Origin: Streptomyces sp. NBC_00443
GTDB taxonomy: Bacteria > Actinomycetota > Actinomycetes > Streptomycetales > Streptomycetaceae
Direction of reading: 5' to 3'
NCBI RefSeq assembly: GCF_036014175.1
Contig: NZ_CP107917.1
Span: forward strand, 2,728,001 to 2,792,000
DNA length: 64,000 nt
Numbering within the stretch: position 1 is the stretch's first letter; each line of letters begins with the position of its first letter. Made by a program: the position numbers and the translations under genes. Positions 35,842 to 44,506 of the stretch are shown here, in pieces. Below the pieces are notes generated by a model that did no database searches, was not told the DNA's origin, and saw only the letters and a program-made list of their open reading frames with translations.

Positions 35842-38800
35842 TTATGTCCCGGACGGGAGCGTTTCGGTCGCGAACATCCCCGTCCGATGCGCCACGGCCG
35901 CAGCCTCTCCCCTCCCGGAGACGCCGAGCTTGCCCAGGATGTTCGAGACGTGGACGCTGGCCGTCTTCGGGGAGATGAAGAGTTCCTCGGCGATCTGGCG
36001 GTTGGTGCGGCCGGCCGAGACCAGGCGCAGGACGTCTCGTTCGCGGGTGGTGAGGCCGAGGGAGTCGGCCGGGTCGGCCGGGGGCGGGGCTGTGGCAAGG
36101 GCGAGGCGGGCTCGCTGGGCGAGGTGCGTCGTGGCGTCGACGAGCGGGCGGGCCTTCAAATGGGTGGCCGCGGCCCGGGTCAGGCGGAGCAGTTCCGTGG
36201 CGCGGGCGCGCTCGTCGTCGCCGCCGACGGCGAGCAGGGCCTCGGCCAGGCGGTGGCGGACCCGGGCGAGGTCGTAGGGCCGCTCCAGGGCCTCGAAGGC
36301 GGTGACCACGTCCGACCAGGTGTCGGTCGCGGTGCGGCCCTCGGCGCGGTCGAGTTCGGCCCGGGTCCACTTCTCGTAGGCGAGCCACAGGGGTGCGCCC
36401 GTGGTGAGCTTGCGGACGGCGTCGAAGAGCCGTTCCAGGAAGGCGGTGCGATCCTCCTGTGCGGCGGGCAGTGCCTGGGCGCGGGCGTCGGACTCGGCGA
36501 TGGCGGCGGCCAGCAGCAGCGGCCAGGCGTAGCGGTGGGTGCCGGGCGGGAAGCCGGCGCCCAGGACCCGGTCGGCCTCCGCACGGGCGTCGAGGACACG
36601 GCCCTCGGCGGCGGCTGTGCCGAGGGCCAGGACGGACATCGGCAGGTTGTTCTGCGGCATGGGGTCGTGGGTGCCGTAGGAGGCGCGGGCGGCGGCGAGA
36701 TGGCGGGCGGCCTCGGTGACCTCTCCGCGGGCGAGTGCGAGATGGGCGAGGCTGTTGGAGGCCCCGCCGCGCAGCTTGGCGGACTGCCCGGTGCGCTGGG
36801 CGTTCACCGCGGCGTCGGCGGCCTCGTCCCAGCGGCCCAGGGAGACCAGCGACTCGGCGAGGTTCGTCCAAATCCACGCCTCGGAGTCGCGCAGCCCCCA
36901 CTCCTGAGTGAGGCGCAGTCCCTCGCGCAGGATGCCGACAGCGTCCTGCGAGCGGCCGATGCCTTCGAGCGCGGAGGGCAGGTTCACATGGCTCCGGCCC
37001 ACCACCGTGGTGATGCCACGGGTCAGTACCTCTTCCTTGACCTCGTACATCTGGGCCAGTCCGGCGTCGATGTGGCCGGCGTCGACCATGAGGCCGCCGA
37101 GGGTGAGGCGCGCGTTGAGTTCGATGTCCTCGGCGCACACCATGCGGGCGTACTCCACGGCCCGCTCGGCGGCCGACATGGCGTCAGGGCCGGGGGCACG
37201 CAGCATCGACCAGTTGGCCGCGGTGGCCAGCACCTCGGCGTGCACCTCGGACGGCGGCAGGCCGCGCACCAGCTCCTGGGCGGTGCCCAGCTCCTTCCAG
37301 CCGTCGCCGCGGGCCAAGGCCTGCGTCAGGCGGGAGCGCTGGACCCAGAACCAGGCGGCGCGCAGCGGATCGCCCTCGTCCTCGAGCAGATGCAGAGCGC
37401 GCTTGGTGATCTTCAGGGCGCGTTCGCGCTCCCCGCAGAGCCGTCCGGCGACGGCGGCCTCGGCCATCAGGTCGAGGTAGCGCAGGGGTGTGGTGTCGGG
37501 GTCGCAGCCGCAGGGAGGGTAGACCTCGGTGTAGTCGACGGGGCGCAGGGTGGCCCGGATGTCCTCGGGGGCGGTGTCCCACAACTCCATCGCGCGTTCC
37601 AGCAGCCGCAGTTGCTCGGAGTGGGCGTGCCGGCGGCGGGCGGTGACGGAGGCGTCCAGGACGGCGGGCAGGGCCTTGGCCGGATCGTGGGCGTGGTACC
37701 AGTAGCTGGCCAGCCGCATGACGCGCTCGCCGGCGGGGACGAGCGTCGGGTCCGCCTCCAGGGCTTCGGCGTAGCGGCGGTTGAGGCGGGAGCGCTCGCC
37801 GGGCAGCAGGTCGTCGCCGACGGCCTCGCGGACCAGGGAGTGCCGGAAGCGGTAGCCGTCGCCGCCGGGCGCGGCGATGAGGATGTTGGCGTTGACGGCG
37901 GCCCGCAGCGCCTCGATGAGGTCGTCCTCGGCGAGCTGGGCGACGGCGGCGAGCAGCCGGTACTCGACGGTGGAACCGCCCTCCGCGACGATCCGGGCGA
38001 CCCGCTGGGCGCTTTCCGGCAGGCCCTCCACGCGGACGAGGAGCAGGTCGCGCAGGGAGTCGGTGAGGCCGGCGCAGCTGCCCTCGTGGGTGGCGACGGC
38101 GAGTTCCTCGACGAAGAAAGCGTTGCCGTCGGAGCGTTCGAAGATCTCGTCGATCTGGGCCGGGTCGGGTTCGGTGGCGAGGATGCCGGCGATCTGGCGG
38201 CCGACCTCGGCGCGGTTGAAGCGGCCGAGTTCGATGCGGCGGACCGTGCGCAGCCGGTCGAGTTCGGCGAGGAGCGGGCGCAGCGGGTGGCGGCGGTGGA
38301 TGTCGTCGGAGCGGTAGGTGGCAAGGACGACGAGGCGGCCGGTGCGCAGGGTGCGGAAGAGATAGGCCAGGAGGTGGCGGGTGGAGGCGTCGGCCCAGTG
38401 CAGGTCCTCCAGGGCGACGACGACCGTGCGGCCGGCGGCGACGCGCTCCAGGAGGCGGGCGGTGTGCTCGAAGAGGCGGGCCATGCCCTCCTCGTCGGAA
38501 CGGTCCTTGCCGCGGGTCGGGGCTGTCTCGCCCAACTCGGGCAGCAGCCGGGCCAGTTCCTCCTCCTGGCCGGCGGCCGCGGCGGCCAGCTCGCCGGGCA
38601 GTTGGCGGCGCAGGGCTCGCAGCGCGGTGGAGAACGGGGCGAACGGCAGCCCGTCGGCCCCGATCTCGACGCAGCCGCCGAGCGCGACGACCGCGGCGCC
38701 CTCGCCCGCGGCGTCGGCGAACTCCTCGACGAGGCGGGTCTTGCCGACCCCTGCCTCGCCGCCGATCACCAACGCCTGCGGTTCGCCCGCGGCGGCTCGG

Positions 38801-38886
38801 GCGAGGGCGTCGTTCAGAGTCTCCAACTCGGCTGCGCGACCGACGAACACGGGACTGACGGACCGGCTCTCCACGGGTCCGAGCAT
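35842..38886 (-). CDS. Large LuxR-family regulator with AAA ATPase (LAL type)
   Basis: About 1014 aa. An N-terminal AAA/NACHT-like ATPase has Walker A VIGGEAGVGKTRLVEEF and Walker B VVVALEDLHWAD. A long helical TPR-like region (about 400-900) follows, then a C-terminal LuxR HTH (LTTRERDVLRLVSAGRTNRQIAEELFISPKTASVHVSNILGKLGV). LAL regulators activate catabolic or antibiotic genes in response to an effector. A frame from GTG 39048, coupled to the small upstream gene, is open; but a terminator-like repeat at 38922-38987 interrupts that stretch, so ATG 38886 is preferred. Confidence 0.88.
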   Translation of the reverse strand: MLGPVESRSVSPVFVGRAAELETLNDALARAAAGEPQALVIGGEAGVGKTRLVEEFADAAGEGAAVVALGGCVEIGADGLPFAPFSTALRALRRQLPGELAAAAAGQEEELARLLPELGETAPTRGKDRSDEEGMARLFEHTARLLERVAAGRTVVVALEDLHWADASTRHLLAYLFRTLRTGRLVVLATYRSDDIHRRHPLRPLLAELDRLRTVRRIELGRFNRAEVGRQIAGILATEPDPAQIDEIFERSDGNAFFVEELAVATHEGSCAGLTDSLRDLLLVRVEGLPESAQRVARIVAEGGSTVEYRLLAAVAQLAEDDLIEALRAAVNANILIAAPGGDGYRFRHSLVREAVGDDLLPGERSRLNRRYAEALEADPTLVPAGERVMRLASYWYHAHDPAKALPAVLDASVTARRRHAHSEQLRLLERAMELWDTAPEDIRATLRPVDYTEVYPPCGCDPDTTPLRYLDLMAEAAVAGRLCGERERALKITKRALHLLEDEGDPLRAAWFWVQRSRLTQALARGDGWKELGTAQELVRGLPPSEVHAEVLATAANWSMLRAPGPDAMSAAERAVEYARMVCAEDIELNARLTLGGLMVDAGHIDAGLAQMYEVKEEVLTRGITTVVGRSHVNLPSALEGIGRSQDAVGILREGLRLTQEWGLRDSEAWIWTNLAESLVSLGRWDEAADAAVNAQRTGQSAKLRGGASNSLAHLALARGEVTEAARHLAAARASYGTHDPMPQNNLPMSVLALGTAAAEGRVLDARAEADRVLGAGFPPGTHRYAWPLLLAAAIAESDARAQALPAAQEDRTAFLERLFDAVRKLTTGAPLWLAYEKWTRAELDRAEGRTATDTWSDVVTAFEALERPYDLARVRHRLAEALLAVGGDDERARATELLRLTRAAATHLKARPLVDATTHLAQRARLALATAPPPADPADSLGLTTRERDVLRLVSAGRTNRQIAEELFISPKTASVHVSNILGKLGVSGRGEAAAVAHRTGMFATETLPSGT

Positions 38887-38921
38887 CGCATGCGCTGCGG
38901 CGAGTCCGGCATCGGTTTTCC

Positions 38922-38987
38922 GGGGGCTGCCGCCCCCGGAAAGCCCCTTCGGCGCTGAACGGGCCTCGTCCTCAGCTGCCGGGCGGA
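38922..38987. repeat. Streptomyces intergenic GC hairpin repeat, copy 1
   Basis: A CCGGGGG-CTGC-CGCCCCCGG hairpin is followed by CCCCTTCGG, CGGGCCTCGTCCTC and GCCGGGCGG. The copy at 55586-55653 has the same order of blocks. Such elements are common between genes in Streptomyces and usually act as terminators. Confidence 0.65.
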
Positions 38988-39044
38988 CCGAGAGGGTCGC
39001 GGCCGGCGCCGGGAGGCCACCCTCGGCCCCCGTCGCCACCACCT

Positions 39045-39227
39045 TCACGCGGCGCGCGGATGCCGGAGCCTGTGGAGGCGGGATGTATGCGACTCCGCCT
39101 CCGCCGCGCCCTTGGTGGAGCGCTTCGCGGCGCGGCGGACGCGGATGGCCTCGCGGACCATGCGGTCGTGCTCGGCCTCGCGGATCAGGTCGGCGGAGCG
39201 GATGGTGTGGAGCTCGTACTCGAACAT
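39045..39227 (-). CDS. Small basic protein upstream of the LuxR gene (60 aa)
   Basis: It starts at ATG 39227 with GAGGG seven bases upstream and ends at 39045. The sequence is helical and charged (MFEYELHTIRSADLIREAEHDR, MVREAIRVRRAAKR), with no signal or membrane helix. No family is recognised. A GTG overlaps its stop in the frame of the LuxR gene. The untranslated region before it can form competing hairpins. Confidence 0.65.
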   Translation of the reverse strand: MFEYELHTIRSADLIREAEHDRMVREAIRVRRAAKRSTKGAAEAESHTSRLHRLRHPRAA

Positions 39228-39352
39228 GGCAGGACCCTCGTTTTCCCTGGTGAGACGCGATTTCCGACATCGCTTGGTGCGATGGGTCAACCTTCGTCCC
39301 CAAGGCGGGTCCGCCACATCGGGAGAGTTCCGCATCTTCGGCGGCCGGGGGG

Positions 39353-39439
39353 CCTTAGACGCGCCTGAGGGGCCTCAGAGCGCCGTCTAAGGTACTTACG
39401 GCGGTCCTGAGGCCCCTCGGGACCTGCGGTGATTCAGGT
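39353..39439 (-). other. Competing RNA hairpins upstream of the 60-aa gene
   Basis: A compact stem-loop at 39353-39392 (outer stem CCTTAGACG/CGTCTAAGG, inner CTGAGG/CCTCAG) can be broken by pairing of GAGGGGCCTCAG (39367-39378) with CTGAGGCCCCTC (39407-39418), a perfect 12-bp match. A further stem ACCTG/CAGGT is at 39422-39439. The layout resembles a terminator/antiterminator switch, or simply two related terminators in series after the gene ending at 39443. Confidence 0.5.
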
Positions 39440-39442
39440 GGT

Positions 39443-40021
39443 TCAGCTTGCTGAGGGCAGGCCGAGCAGCGCGTCGGTGTACTTGAGCACCGCCAGCAGC
39501 AGGCCGATGACGCCGAGCGCGACACCGCCCCAGGCGACGGACTTGATCCACGGGGCCTGCAGCTTGCCGGGCGCCCCGAACGCGGGACGGGCGAGCACGA
39601 CGACGCCGACGATCAGCGCCGCCAGTGCGAACACGCCGGCCCACAGGGCGGAGGTCTGCCAGGCGTCGCGGTAGACCTCCTTGATCTGCTGGGAGACGCT
39701 CGCGTTCGAGGCGGTCTCCAGCTGGCCCACGAGGGTCTCGCGCGCGGCGGCGACCGTACCGATCCAGCCACCGGTCAGGGAGACGAGGCCGAGCGCCGTG
39801 GAGACGACCGCGGCCGCGCCCTGGCCGACAGCGGAGGGGCTCGCTTCCGTGGCCTGAGCGGTCACCTCGTCCTCGGCCTCGATGTCGTCGTTCTCCTCGA
39901 CCTCGTCGGAGCCGGTGGCGTCAGTGGCATCGCTCGCCTTGACGACGTCCACCTTCTCCTCGTCGGTCTTCGCCTCAGTGCCTCGGTCGGCGCCGGTCTC
40001 GTCCACTGTCTTCGTTCCCAT
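39443..40021 (-). CDS. Membrane protein with acidic N-terminus (192 aa)
   Basis: Residues 1-70 are highly acidic and probably disordered (DEEKVDVVKASDATDATG, EVEENDDIEAEDEV). Three hydrophobic segments follow, near 75-95, 125-148 and 160-182. It is a predicted inner-membrane protein of unknown function. The ATG start lies upstream of the GNAT gene's end on the same strand, 55 bases away. Confidence 0.75.
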   Translation of the reverse strand: MGTKTVDETGADRGTEAKTDEEKVDVVKASDATDATGSDEVEENDDIEAEDEVTAQATEASPSAVGQGAAAVVSTALGLVSLTGGWIGTVAAARETLVGQLETASNASVSQQIKEVYRDAWQTSALWAGVFALAALIVGVVVLARPAFGAPGKLQAPWIKSVAWGGVALGVIGLLLAVLKYTDALLGLPSAS

Positions 40022-40076
40022 GCCTCGCACCGTACGGACGCTGTATGAGAGGTCTCTTAATGATCGTTGAGGCCTC

Positions 40077-40652
40077 TTACTGATCAGTGTGGACGGCACG
40101 CGTGCGTGCCTCACGCCACTCGGGGGCCAGGATCGACCACACCTCGACGTCGTGCCGCACCCCACGATAGGGGTAGCTCTCCCTCCGCACGCCCTCGCGG
40201 GTCATGCCGAGGCGGCGCGCCACGTTCAGGCTGGGCGTGTTCCCGGCGGAGGCGATCCACTCGACGCGGTACATGCCGCGCTGCTCGACGGCGAAGTCGA
40301 TGAGTACGCGCATCGCGCGCGTCACGAGCCCCCGCCCGGTGCCGGCGGGCTCCAGCCAGCAGCCGACCTCGCAGTTGGCGCTCTCGGCGTCGAAGTTGGG
40401 GAAGAGCACCCCGCCGACCAGCTTTCCCTCCAGCCAGATGCCGTGCAGGGACCCGGTGTCGGCGGCGCGCATGTCGGCGTACCGCTGGAGTACCTCGCGC
40501 GCGGAGGCCACGTCCGTGGCCTTCGACCCGAAGGGAACGAACTGGTTGATGAACTCCCGCCCCCGATCCAGATGGGCGAGGAGCTCCTCCGCGTGCCACG
40601 GCTCCAGTGGCCGCAACTCGGCTCCGTCGTCACCCAGCGATATCGCGTACAT
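40077..40652 (-). CDS. GNAT acetyltransferase, RimJ/RimL type
   Basis: A 191-aa acetyltransferase with the RimJ/RimL features: N-terminal LRPLEPWHAEELLAHLDRG, GCWLEPAGTGRGLVTRAMRVLIDFA at the acetyl-CoA loop, RVEWIASAGNTPSLNVARRLGM and EGVRRESYPYRGVRHDVEVW. Relatives acetylate ribosomal proteins or small amines. Its ATG lies 23 bases inside the 3' end of the MMPL gene, so translation is probably coupled. Confidence 0.92.
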   Translation of the reverse strand: MYAISLGDDGAELRPLEPWHAEELLAHLDRGREFINQFVPFGSKATDVASAREVLQRYADMRAADTGSLHGIWLEGKLVGGVLFPNFDAESANCEVGCWLEPAGTGRGLVTRAMRVLIDFAVEQRGMYRVEWIASAGNTPSLNVARRLGMTREGVRRESYPYRGVRHDVEVWSILAPEWREARTRAVHTDQ

Positions 40653-42858
40653 TGCCCCGCTGCTCCTTCTCCAGTTCCGCCACGACATCGGTGAGCCTCT
40701 CATGGGCGGCGCGGGACTCGGGCGGCTCGATGCTGATGCGGGGCATGCGCTTGTCGAGCCAGCGGGGCAGCCACCAGTTGGCCCCGCCGAGCATGTGCAT
40801 CAGGGCGGGGACGAGAAGGGTGCGCAGGACGAAGGCGTCCAGGGCGACGGCGGCGGCGAGGGCGATGCCGAACATGGCGATCACGCGGTCGCCGCTGAGG
40901 ACGAAGGCGAGGAAGACCGAGATCATGATGACCGCGGCGGAGTTGATCACCCGGCCGGTCTCGGCGAGGCCGATCCGCACGGCCCGCCGGTTGTCACCGG
41001 TCTCCAGCCACTCCTCGTACATCCGGCTGACCAGGAAGACCTGGTAGTCCATGGAGAGGCCGAAGAGCACCGACACCATGATCACGGGGAGGAAGGGCTC
41101 GATCGGCCCGGCGCGGCCCAGCCCCAGCAGCTCGCTCCCCCAGCCCCACTGGAAGATCGCGACGACGACACCGAAGGCGGCGGCGACCGCGGCGACGTTC
41201 ATCGCGGCGGCCTTCAGCGGTATGCCGACGGACCGGAAGGCGAGCAGGAGCAGCAGACAGCCCAGGCCGATGACGACGCCGACGAACAGCGGCAGCTTGC
41301 CGACGATCACGTCGGCGAAGTCGTCGTACCCGGCCGTCATGCCGCCGACGTGCACATCGAGCGAGGTGCCGGTTTCGGCGCGCGGCAGGACCTCGGAGCG
41401 CAGCCGGTCGACGAGGTCGCTGGTCTGCCGCGACTGCGGGGAGGACTCCGGTACGACGGTGAGGTAGGCAGTGTTTCCGCCGCTGTTGTACGTCGCCGGG
41501 GTCACCGCCGCGACGCCCTCGGTGGCGCGCAGGGCGGCGTCGAGGTTGTCGAGGGCGAGTTTGTCGTCGCCGCCGTCGACCTGGGTGACGAGGGTGAGCG
41601 GGCCGTTCACGCCGGGTCCGAAGCCGTCGGCGAGGAGGTCGTAGGCCTGGCGGGTGGTGGCGGACTCCGGGTTGTTGCCCTGGTCGGAGGTGCCCAGGCG
41701 CAGGCCGAGGGTGGGCAGTGCGAGGACCGTGATGAGAGCCAGGGCGATCGCGCCGAGCGCCTTGGGGTGGCGCTCCACGAACGCCGACCAGCGGGCGGCG
41801 AACCCGGTCGGCAGCTCCGGCTGGGGTCCGTGCTCAGCCAGCCGGCGCCGCTCGCGGCGGCTCAGGGCGCGCATGCCGATGAAGGACAGCAGGCCGGGCA
41901 GCAGGGTGACGGAGGCCGCGACCGTCAGGGCCACGGTCAGCGAGGCGGCTATCGCGACGCCGTTGAGGAAGCTCAGTTGCAGGATCAGCATGCCGAGCAG
42001 GGCGATGCACACCGTGGCACCCGCGAACACGACGGCCCGCCCGGTGGTCGCGACGGCGTTCGTGATCGACTCGGCGACGGGCAGCCCGCGTTTCAGCCCG
42101 CGCCGGTGCCGGGTGACGATGAACAGCGCGTAGTCGATGCCTACGCCGAGCCCGATCAGCATGCCGAGCATCGGCGCGAAGTCGGCGACGGTCATGGCGT
42201 GCCCGAGCAGCACGATCCCGGCGTACGCGGTGCCGACGCTCACCAGTGCGGTGGCGATGGGCAGCAGCGAGGCGGCGAGCGACCCGAAGGCGAGGAAGAG
42301 CACGACGGCCGCCACGGCCACCCCGACGACCTCGGCGATGTGCCCGCCGGGCGACTCGGTGAGCCCGATCGCGCTGCCGCCCAGCTCCACCTGGAGCCCG
42401 TCGGCCTGGGCGTCCTCGGCCGCGCTCACGACGGCCTGTGCGTCACCCTCGTCGAGGCTCTCGGCTCCGGCTTCGAAGGTCACGCTGGCGTACGCCGTGT
42501 GCCCGTCCTCGCTGATCTGCGCGGCGCCCTGCTTGTCGTACGGGCTGCTCACGGCCGCCACTCCGGACAGTTCCGCGATCTCGTCCAGGGTGCGCGTCAT
42601 GGTCTGCTCGACGTCGGCGGCGCGCACGGTGCCGGAGGTGGTGTGCCAGACAACGGTGCCGCTGTCGCCGCCGAGGCCGGGGAAGCCGTCTTCCAACAGC
42701 TGGGTGGCGCGGCCCGATTCGGTGCCGGGGACCTGGTAGTCGTTCGAGTATGCGGAGCCGGTCACGGCGGCGGCCGCACTCACCCCGCCGAAGGCAAGCA
42801 GCCAGAGCAGTACGGCGACGAGGCGGCGCTGGACACACCAGCGTGCGAGGGCTGCCAC
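40630..42858 (-). CDS. MMPL/RND-family membrane transporter
   Basis: A 742-aa protein with two MMPL halves. Each has one helix, a large outer loop and a cluster of five helices; LIGLGVGIDYALFIVTRHRRGL and LFGLSMDYQVFLVSRMYEEWL are the paired GxDY and SMDY signatures of proton-driven MMPL pumps. Relatives export lipids, siderophores or drugs. The start is GTG at 42858. It is co-transcribed with the overlapping GNAT gene; a palindrome lies upstream. Confidence 0.93.
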   Translation of the reverse strand: MAALARWCVQRRLVAVLLWLLAFGGVSAAAAVTGSAYSNDYQVPGTESGRATQLLEDGFPGLGGDSGTVVWHTTSGTVRAADVEQTMTRTLDEIAELSGVAAVSSPYDKQGAAQISEDGHTAYASVTFEAGAESLDEGDAQAVVSAAEDAQADGLQVELGGSAIGLTESPGGHIAEVVGVAVAAVVLFLAFGSLAASLLPIATALVSVGTAYAGIVLLGHAMTVADFAPMLGMLIGLGVGIDYALFIVTRHRRGLKRGLPVAESITNAVATTGRAVVFAGATVCIALLGMLILQLSFLNGVAIAASLTVALTVAASVTLLPGLLSFIGMRALSRRERRRLAEHGPQPELPTGFAARWSAFVERHPKALGAIALALITVLALPTLGLRLGTSDQGNNPESATTRQAYDLLADGFGPGVNGPLTLVTQVDGGDDKLALDNLDAALRATEGVAAVTPATYNSGGNTAYLTVVPESSPQSRQTSDLVDRLRSEVLPRAETGTSLDVHVGGMTAGYDDFADVIVGKLPLFVGVVIGLGCLLLLLAFRSVGIPLKAAAMNVAAVAAAFGVVVAIFQWGWGSELLGLGRAGPIEPFLPVIMVSVLFGLSMDYQVFLVSRMYEEWLETGDNRRAVRIGLAETGRVINSAAVIMISVFLAFVLSGDRVIAMFGIALAAAVALDAFVLRTLLVPALMHMLGGANWWLPRWLDKRMPRISIEPPESRAAHERLTDVVAELEKEQRGNVRDIAG

Positions 42859-42905
42859 GAACGTGCTCCCCTGGGCTATTTATGGATCTTTGACCGGGAA
42901 CAGTC

Positions 42906-42922
42906 GTTCATATGAAGTGAAC
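42906..42922. promoter_or_regulatory. Palindrome in the MMPL promoter
   Basis: GTTCA-N7-TGAAC, containing the perfect TTCATATGAA (42907-42916), lies 48 bases upstream of the MMPL start. It is AT-rich against the local background and a plausible operator for an unlinked repressor. Confidence 0.45.
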
Positions 42923-43071
42923 AGCCCGCAAAGAACGCGTGAGCGATGTGAAGCAAACTCTCGCAGGCGGCAATGATCGTTTGTCGCGTTCGTGCGCTTA
43001 TTCACACGAGTGGGAGGCAGATCACAGGACAGTAACGGTCACTCTGTCGCTCATGAGTGGCGCCTTTCACC

Positions 43072-43461
43072 TCAGTCGAACTGATCCCCCAGCGCCATCA
43101 CCATCACCCCGGTGACGAGCAGCCACAGTGCCCGTCGGGTGCGACCCCGCGAGCCGAGGAACGCTGCGAGCGCGCAGACGGCGGCACCGAAGGCGTAGGC
43201 GGCCGGGACGAGGGCCGGCGCGGAACCGGTGGCGCGGAGCATCGAGGCGGCCAGCCCGGCGAGGGCGAGCAGCCCCCCGCTCCCGGCCGCCGTCCAGCGG
43301 GCCCGCCGCGCCACCTGCGCCGGATCCTCGACGTCCTCCAGGTCTTCGACGTCCTCCAGGTCTTCGACGTCCTCCAAGTCCCTGCCGTCGTCCAGGTGCT
43401 CGGGCGTCTCGGTCCGCTCCTCCCCCGTCTCGGATATCTCGGAATCACCGCGTCCACTCAT
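43072..43461 (-). CDS. Membrane protein with acidic repeat (129 aa)
   Basis: Residues 1-50 are acidic and contain about three copies of DLEDVE. Three hydrophobic helices follow from about residue 58. The function is unknown. ATG 43461 was chosen; ATG 43545 is also in frame, and neither has a good ribosome site. The repeat is encoded by the 18-bp tandem repeat at 43330-43383. Confidence 0.65.
   Translation of the reverse strand: MSGRGDSEISETGEERTETPEHLDDGRDLEDVEDLEDVEDLEDVEDPAQVARRARWTAAGSGGLLALAGLAASMLRATGSAPALVPAAYAFGAAVCALAAFLGSRGRTRRALWLLVTGVMVMALGDQFD
43330..43383. repeat. 18-bp tandem repeat inside the acidic membrane protein gene
   Basis: GACGTCCTCCAGGTCTTC occurs twice exactly and a third time with changes. 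It encodes the DLEDVE repeats in the minus frame. The length is a multiple of three, so copy-number change would keep the frame. Confidence 0.85.
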
Positions 43462-43648
43462 GGCGGGCGAGCGTAGCGGGTCGCGCTGGGAAACCGGATG
43501 CCGGGCCGTACCTGCCACTGCTGGTTTCCGGAGGTCAGCCATGCTGCGGCAGACCGCCGCCGACCTGAGCAGGTGCATTGTTTGAGCGTCCGGCCGAGCT
43601 CCTCCGTATCCGTTTCCGCCTTCCCGGACTCAAGGAGCCCGTTCACCG

Positions 43649-44449
43649 ATGCCGGACCTCACCCCGAGGACCTCGAATGAGGACCTCACCAAACGGCTGA
43701 CCCACCCCCGCTATCCACGCAGCAACAGCTACGACCCCCGCTGGGTCGTGGAGAACCAGATGGGCCCGAACGCCCTCTGGCTGCTGGAGTGGCTCGCCCT
43801 CGGCCTGGACGCCCTGCGCCCCGGCGCGCGCGTCCTCGACCTGGGCTGCGGACGGGCGATGACCTCGGTCTTCCTGGCCAGGGAGTACGACGCCCAGGTC
43901 ACGGCTGCCGACCTGTGGATCAAGCCCGACGACAACGCGGGGCGCATCGCCGAGGCCGGTTTCGCCGACCGCGTGCTGCCCGTGCACGCCGAGGCGCACG
44001 ACCTGCCGTTCGCCGAGGGCAGCTTCGACGCGATCGTGAGCGTCGACGCGTACCAGTACTTCGGCACCGACGACCTGTATCTGCCCACCCTGACGCGGCT
44101 GTTGAGGCCCGGCGGACGGATCGGCGTCGTCGTGCCCGCGCTGCGGGAGGAGCCGGCGGGCCTCGAACCGCCGGAGCATCTCGAACGGTGGTGGGAGCCG
44201 GGCTACTGGTGCTTCCACTCCGCCGACTGGTGGCGACGCCAGTGGACCCGCAGCGGCGCCGCCGCGGTCGAGGCCGCCGACTGGCTGGACGACGGTTGGC
44301 GGGACTGGCTGCTGTGGTGCGAGGTGATCGCCGAGGAGAGCCCGGAGGAGTGGCATCGCACGATGGCCCACCAGGTCGGCGAGATGCTGCGCCATGACGA
44401 GGGCCGCGCGCTGGGCTTCGTACGGCTCGTAGGACGCCGTAAGCCGTAG
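43649..44449 (+). CDS. Class I SAM-dependent methyltransferase
   Basis: A 266-aa methyltransferase with motif I VLDLGCGRAMTSVFLA, motif II VTAADLW, VHAEAHDLPFAEGSFDAIVSVDAYQYF and RLLRPGGRIGVVVP. The C-terminal half is rich in Trp (WWEPGYWCFHSADWWRRQW, WLDDGWRDWLLWCE). The substrate is unknown. AAGGAG lies 11 bases before the ATG. A strong hairpin follows, shared with the convergent gatB. Confidence 0.9.
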   Translation: MPDLTPRTSNEDLTKRLTHPRYPRSNSYDPRWVVENQMGPNALWLLEWLALGLDALRPGARVLDLGCGRAMTSVFLAREYDAQVTAADLWIKPDDNAGRIAEAGFADRVLPVHAEAHDLPFAEGSFDAIVSVDAYQYFGTDDLYLPTLTRLLRPGGRIGVVVPALREEPAGLEPPEHLERWWEPGYWCFHSADWWRRQWTRSGAAAVEAADWLDDGWRDWLLWCEVIAEESPEEWHRTMAHQVGEMLRHDEGRALGFVRLVGRRKP

Positions 44450-44463
44450 CGCCGGGCAGGGCG

Positions 44464-44494
44464 ACGGCCCCGGAGGACTTGCCTCCGGGGCCGT
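44464..44494. terminator. Bidirectional terminator between the methyltransferase and gatB
   Basis: ACGGCCCCGGAGG and CCTCCGGGGCCGT form a perfect 13-bp stem with a 5-base loop, between convergent stops at 44449 and 44507. Confidence 0.85.
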
Positions 44495-44506
44495 ACGTGC
44501 TTTGCC

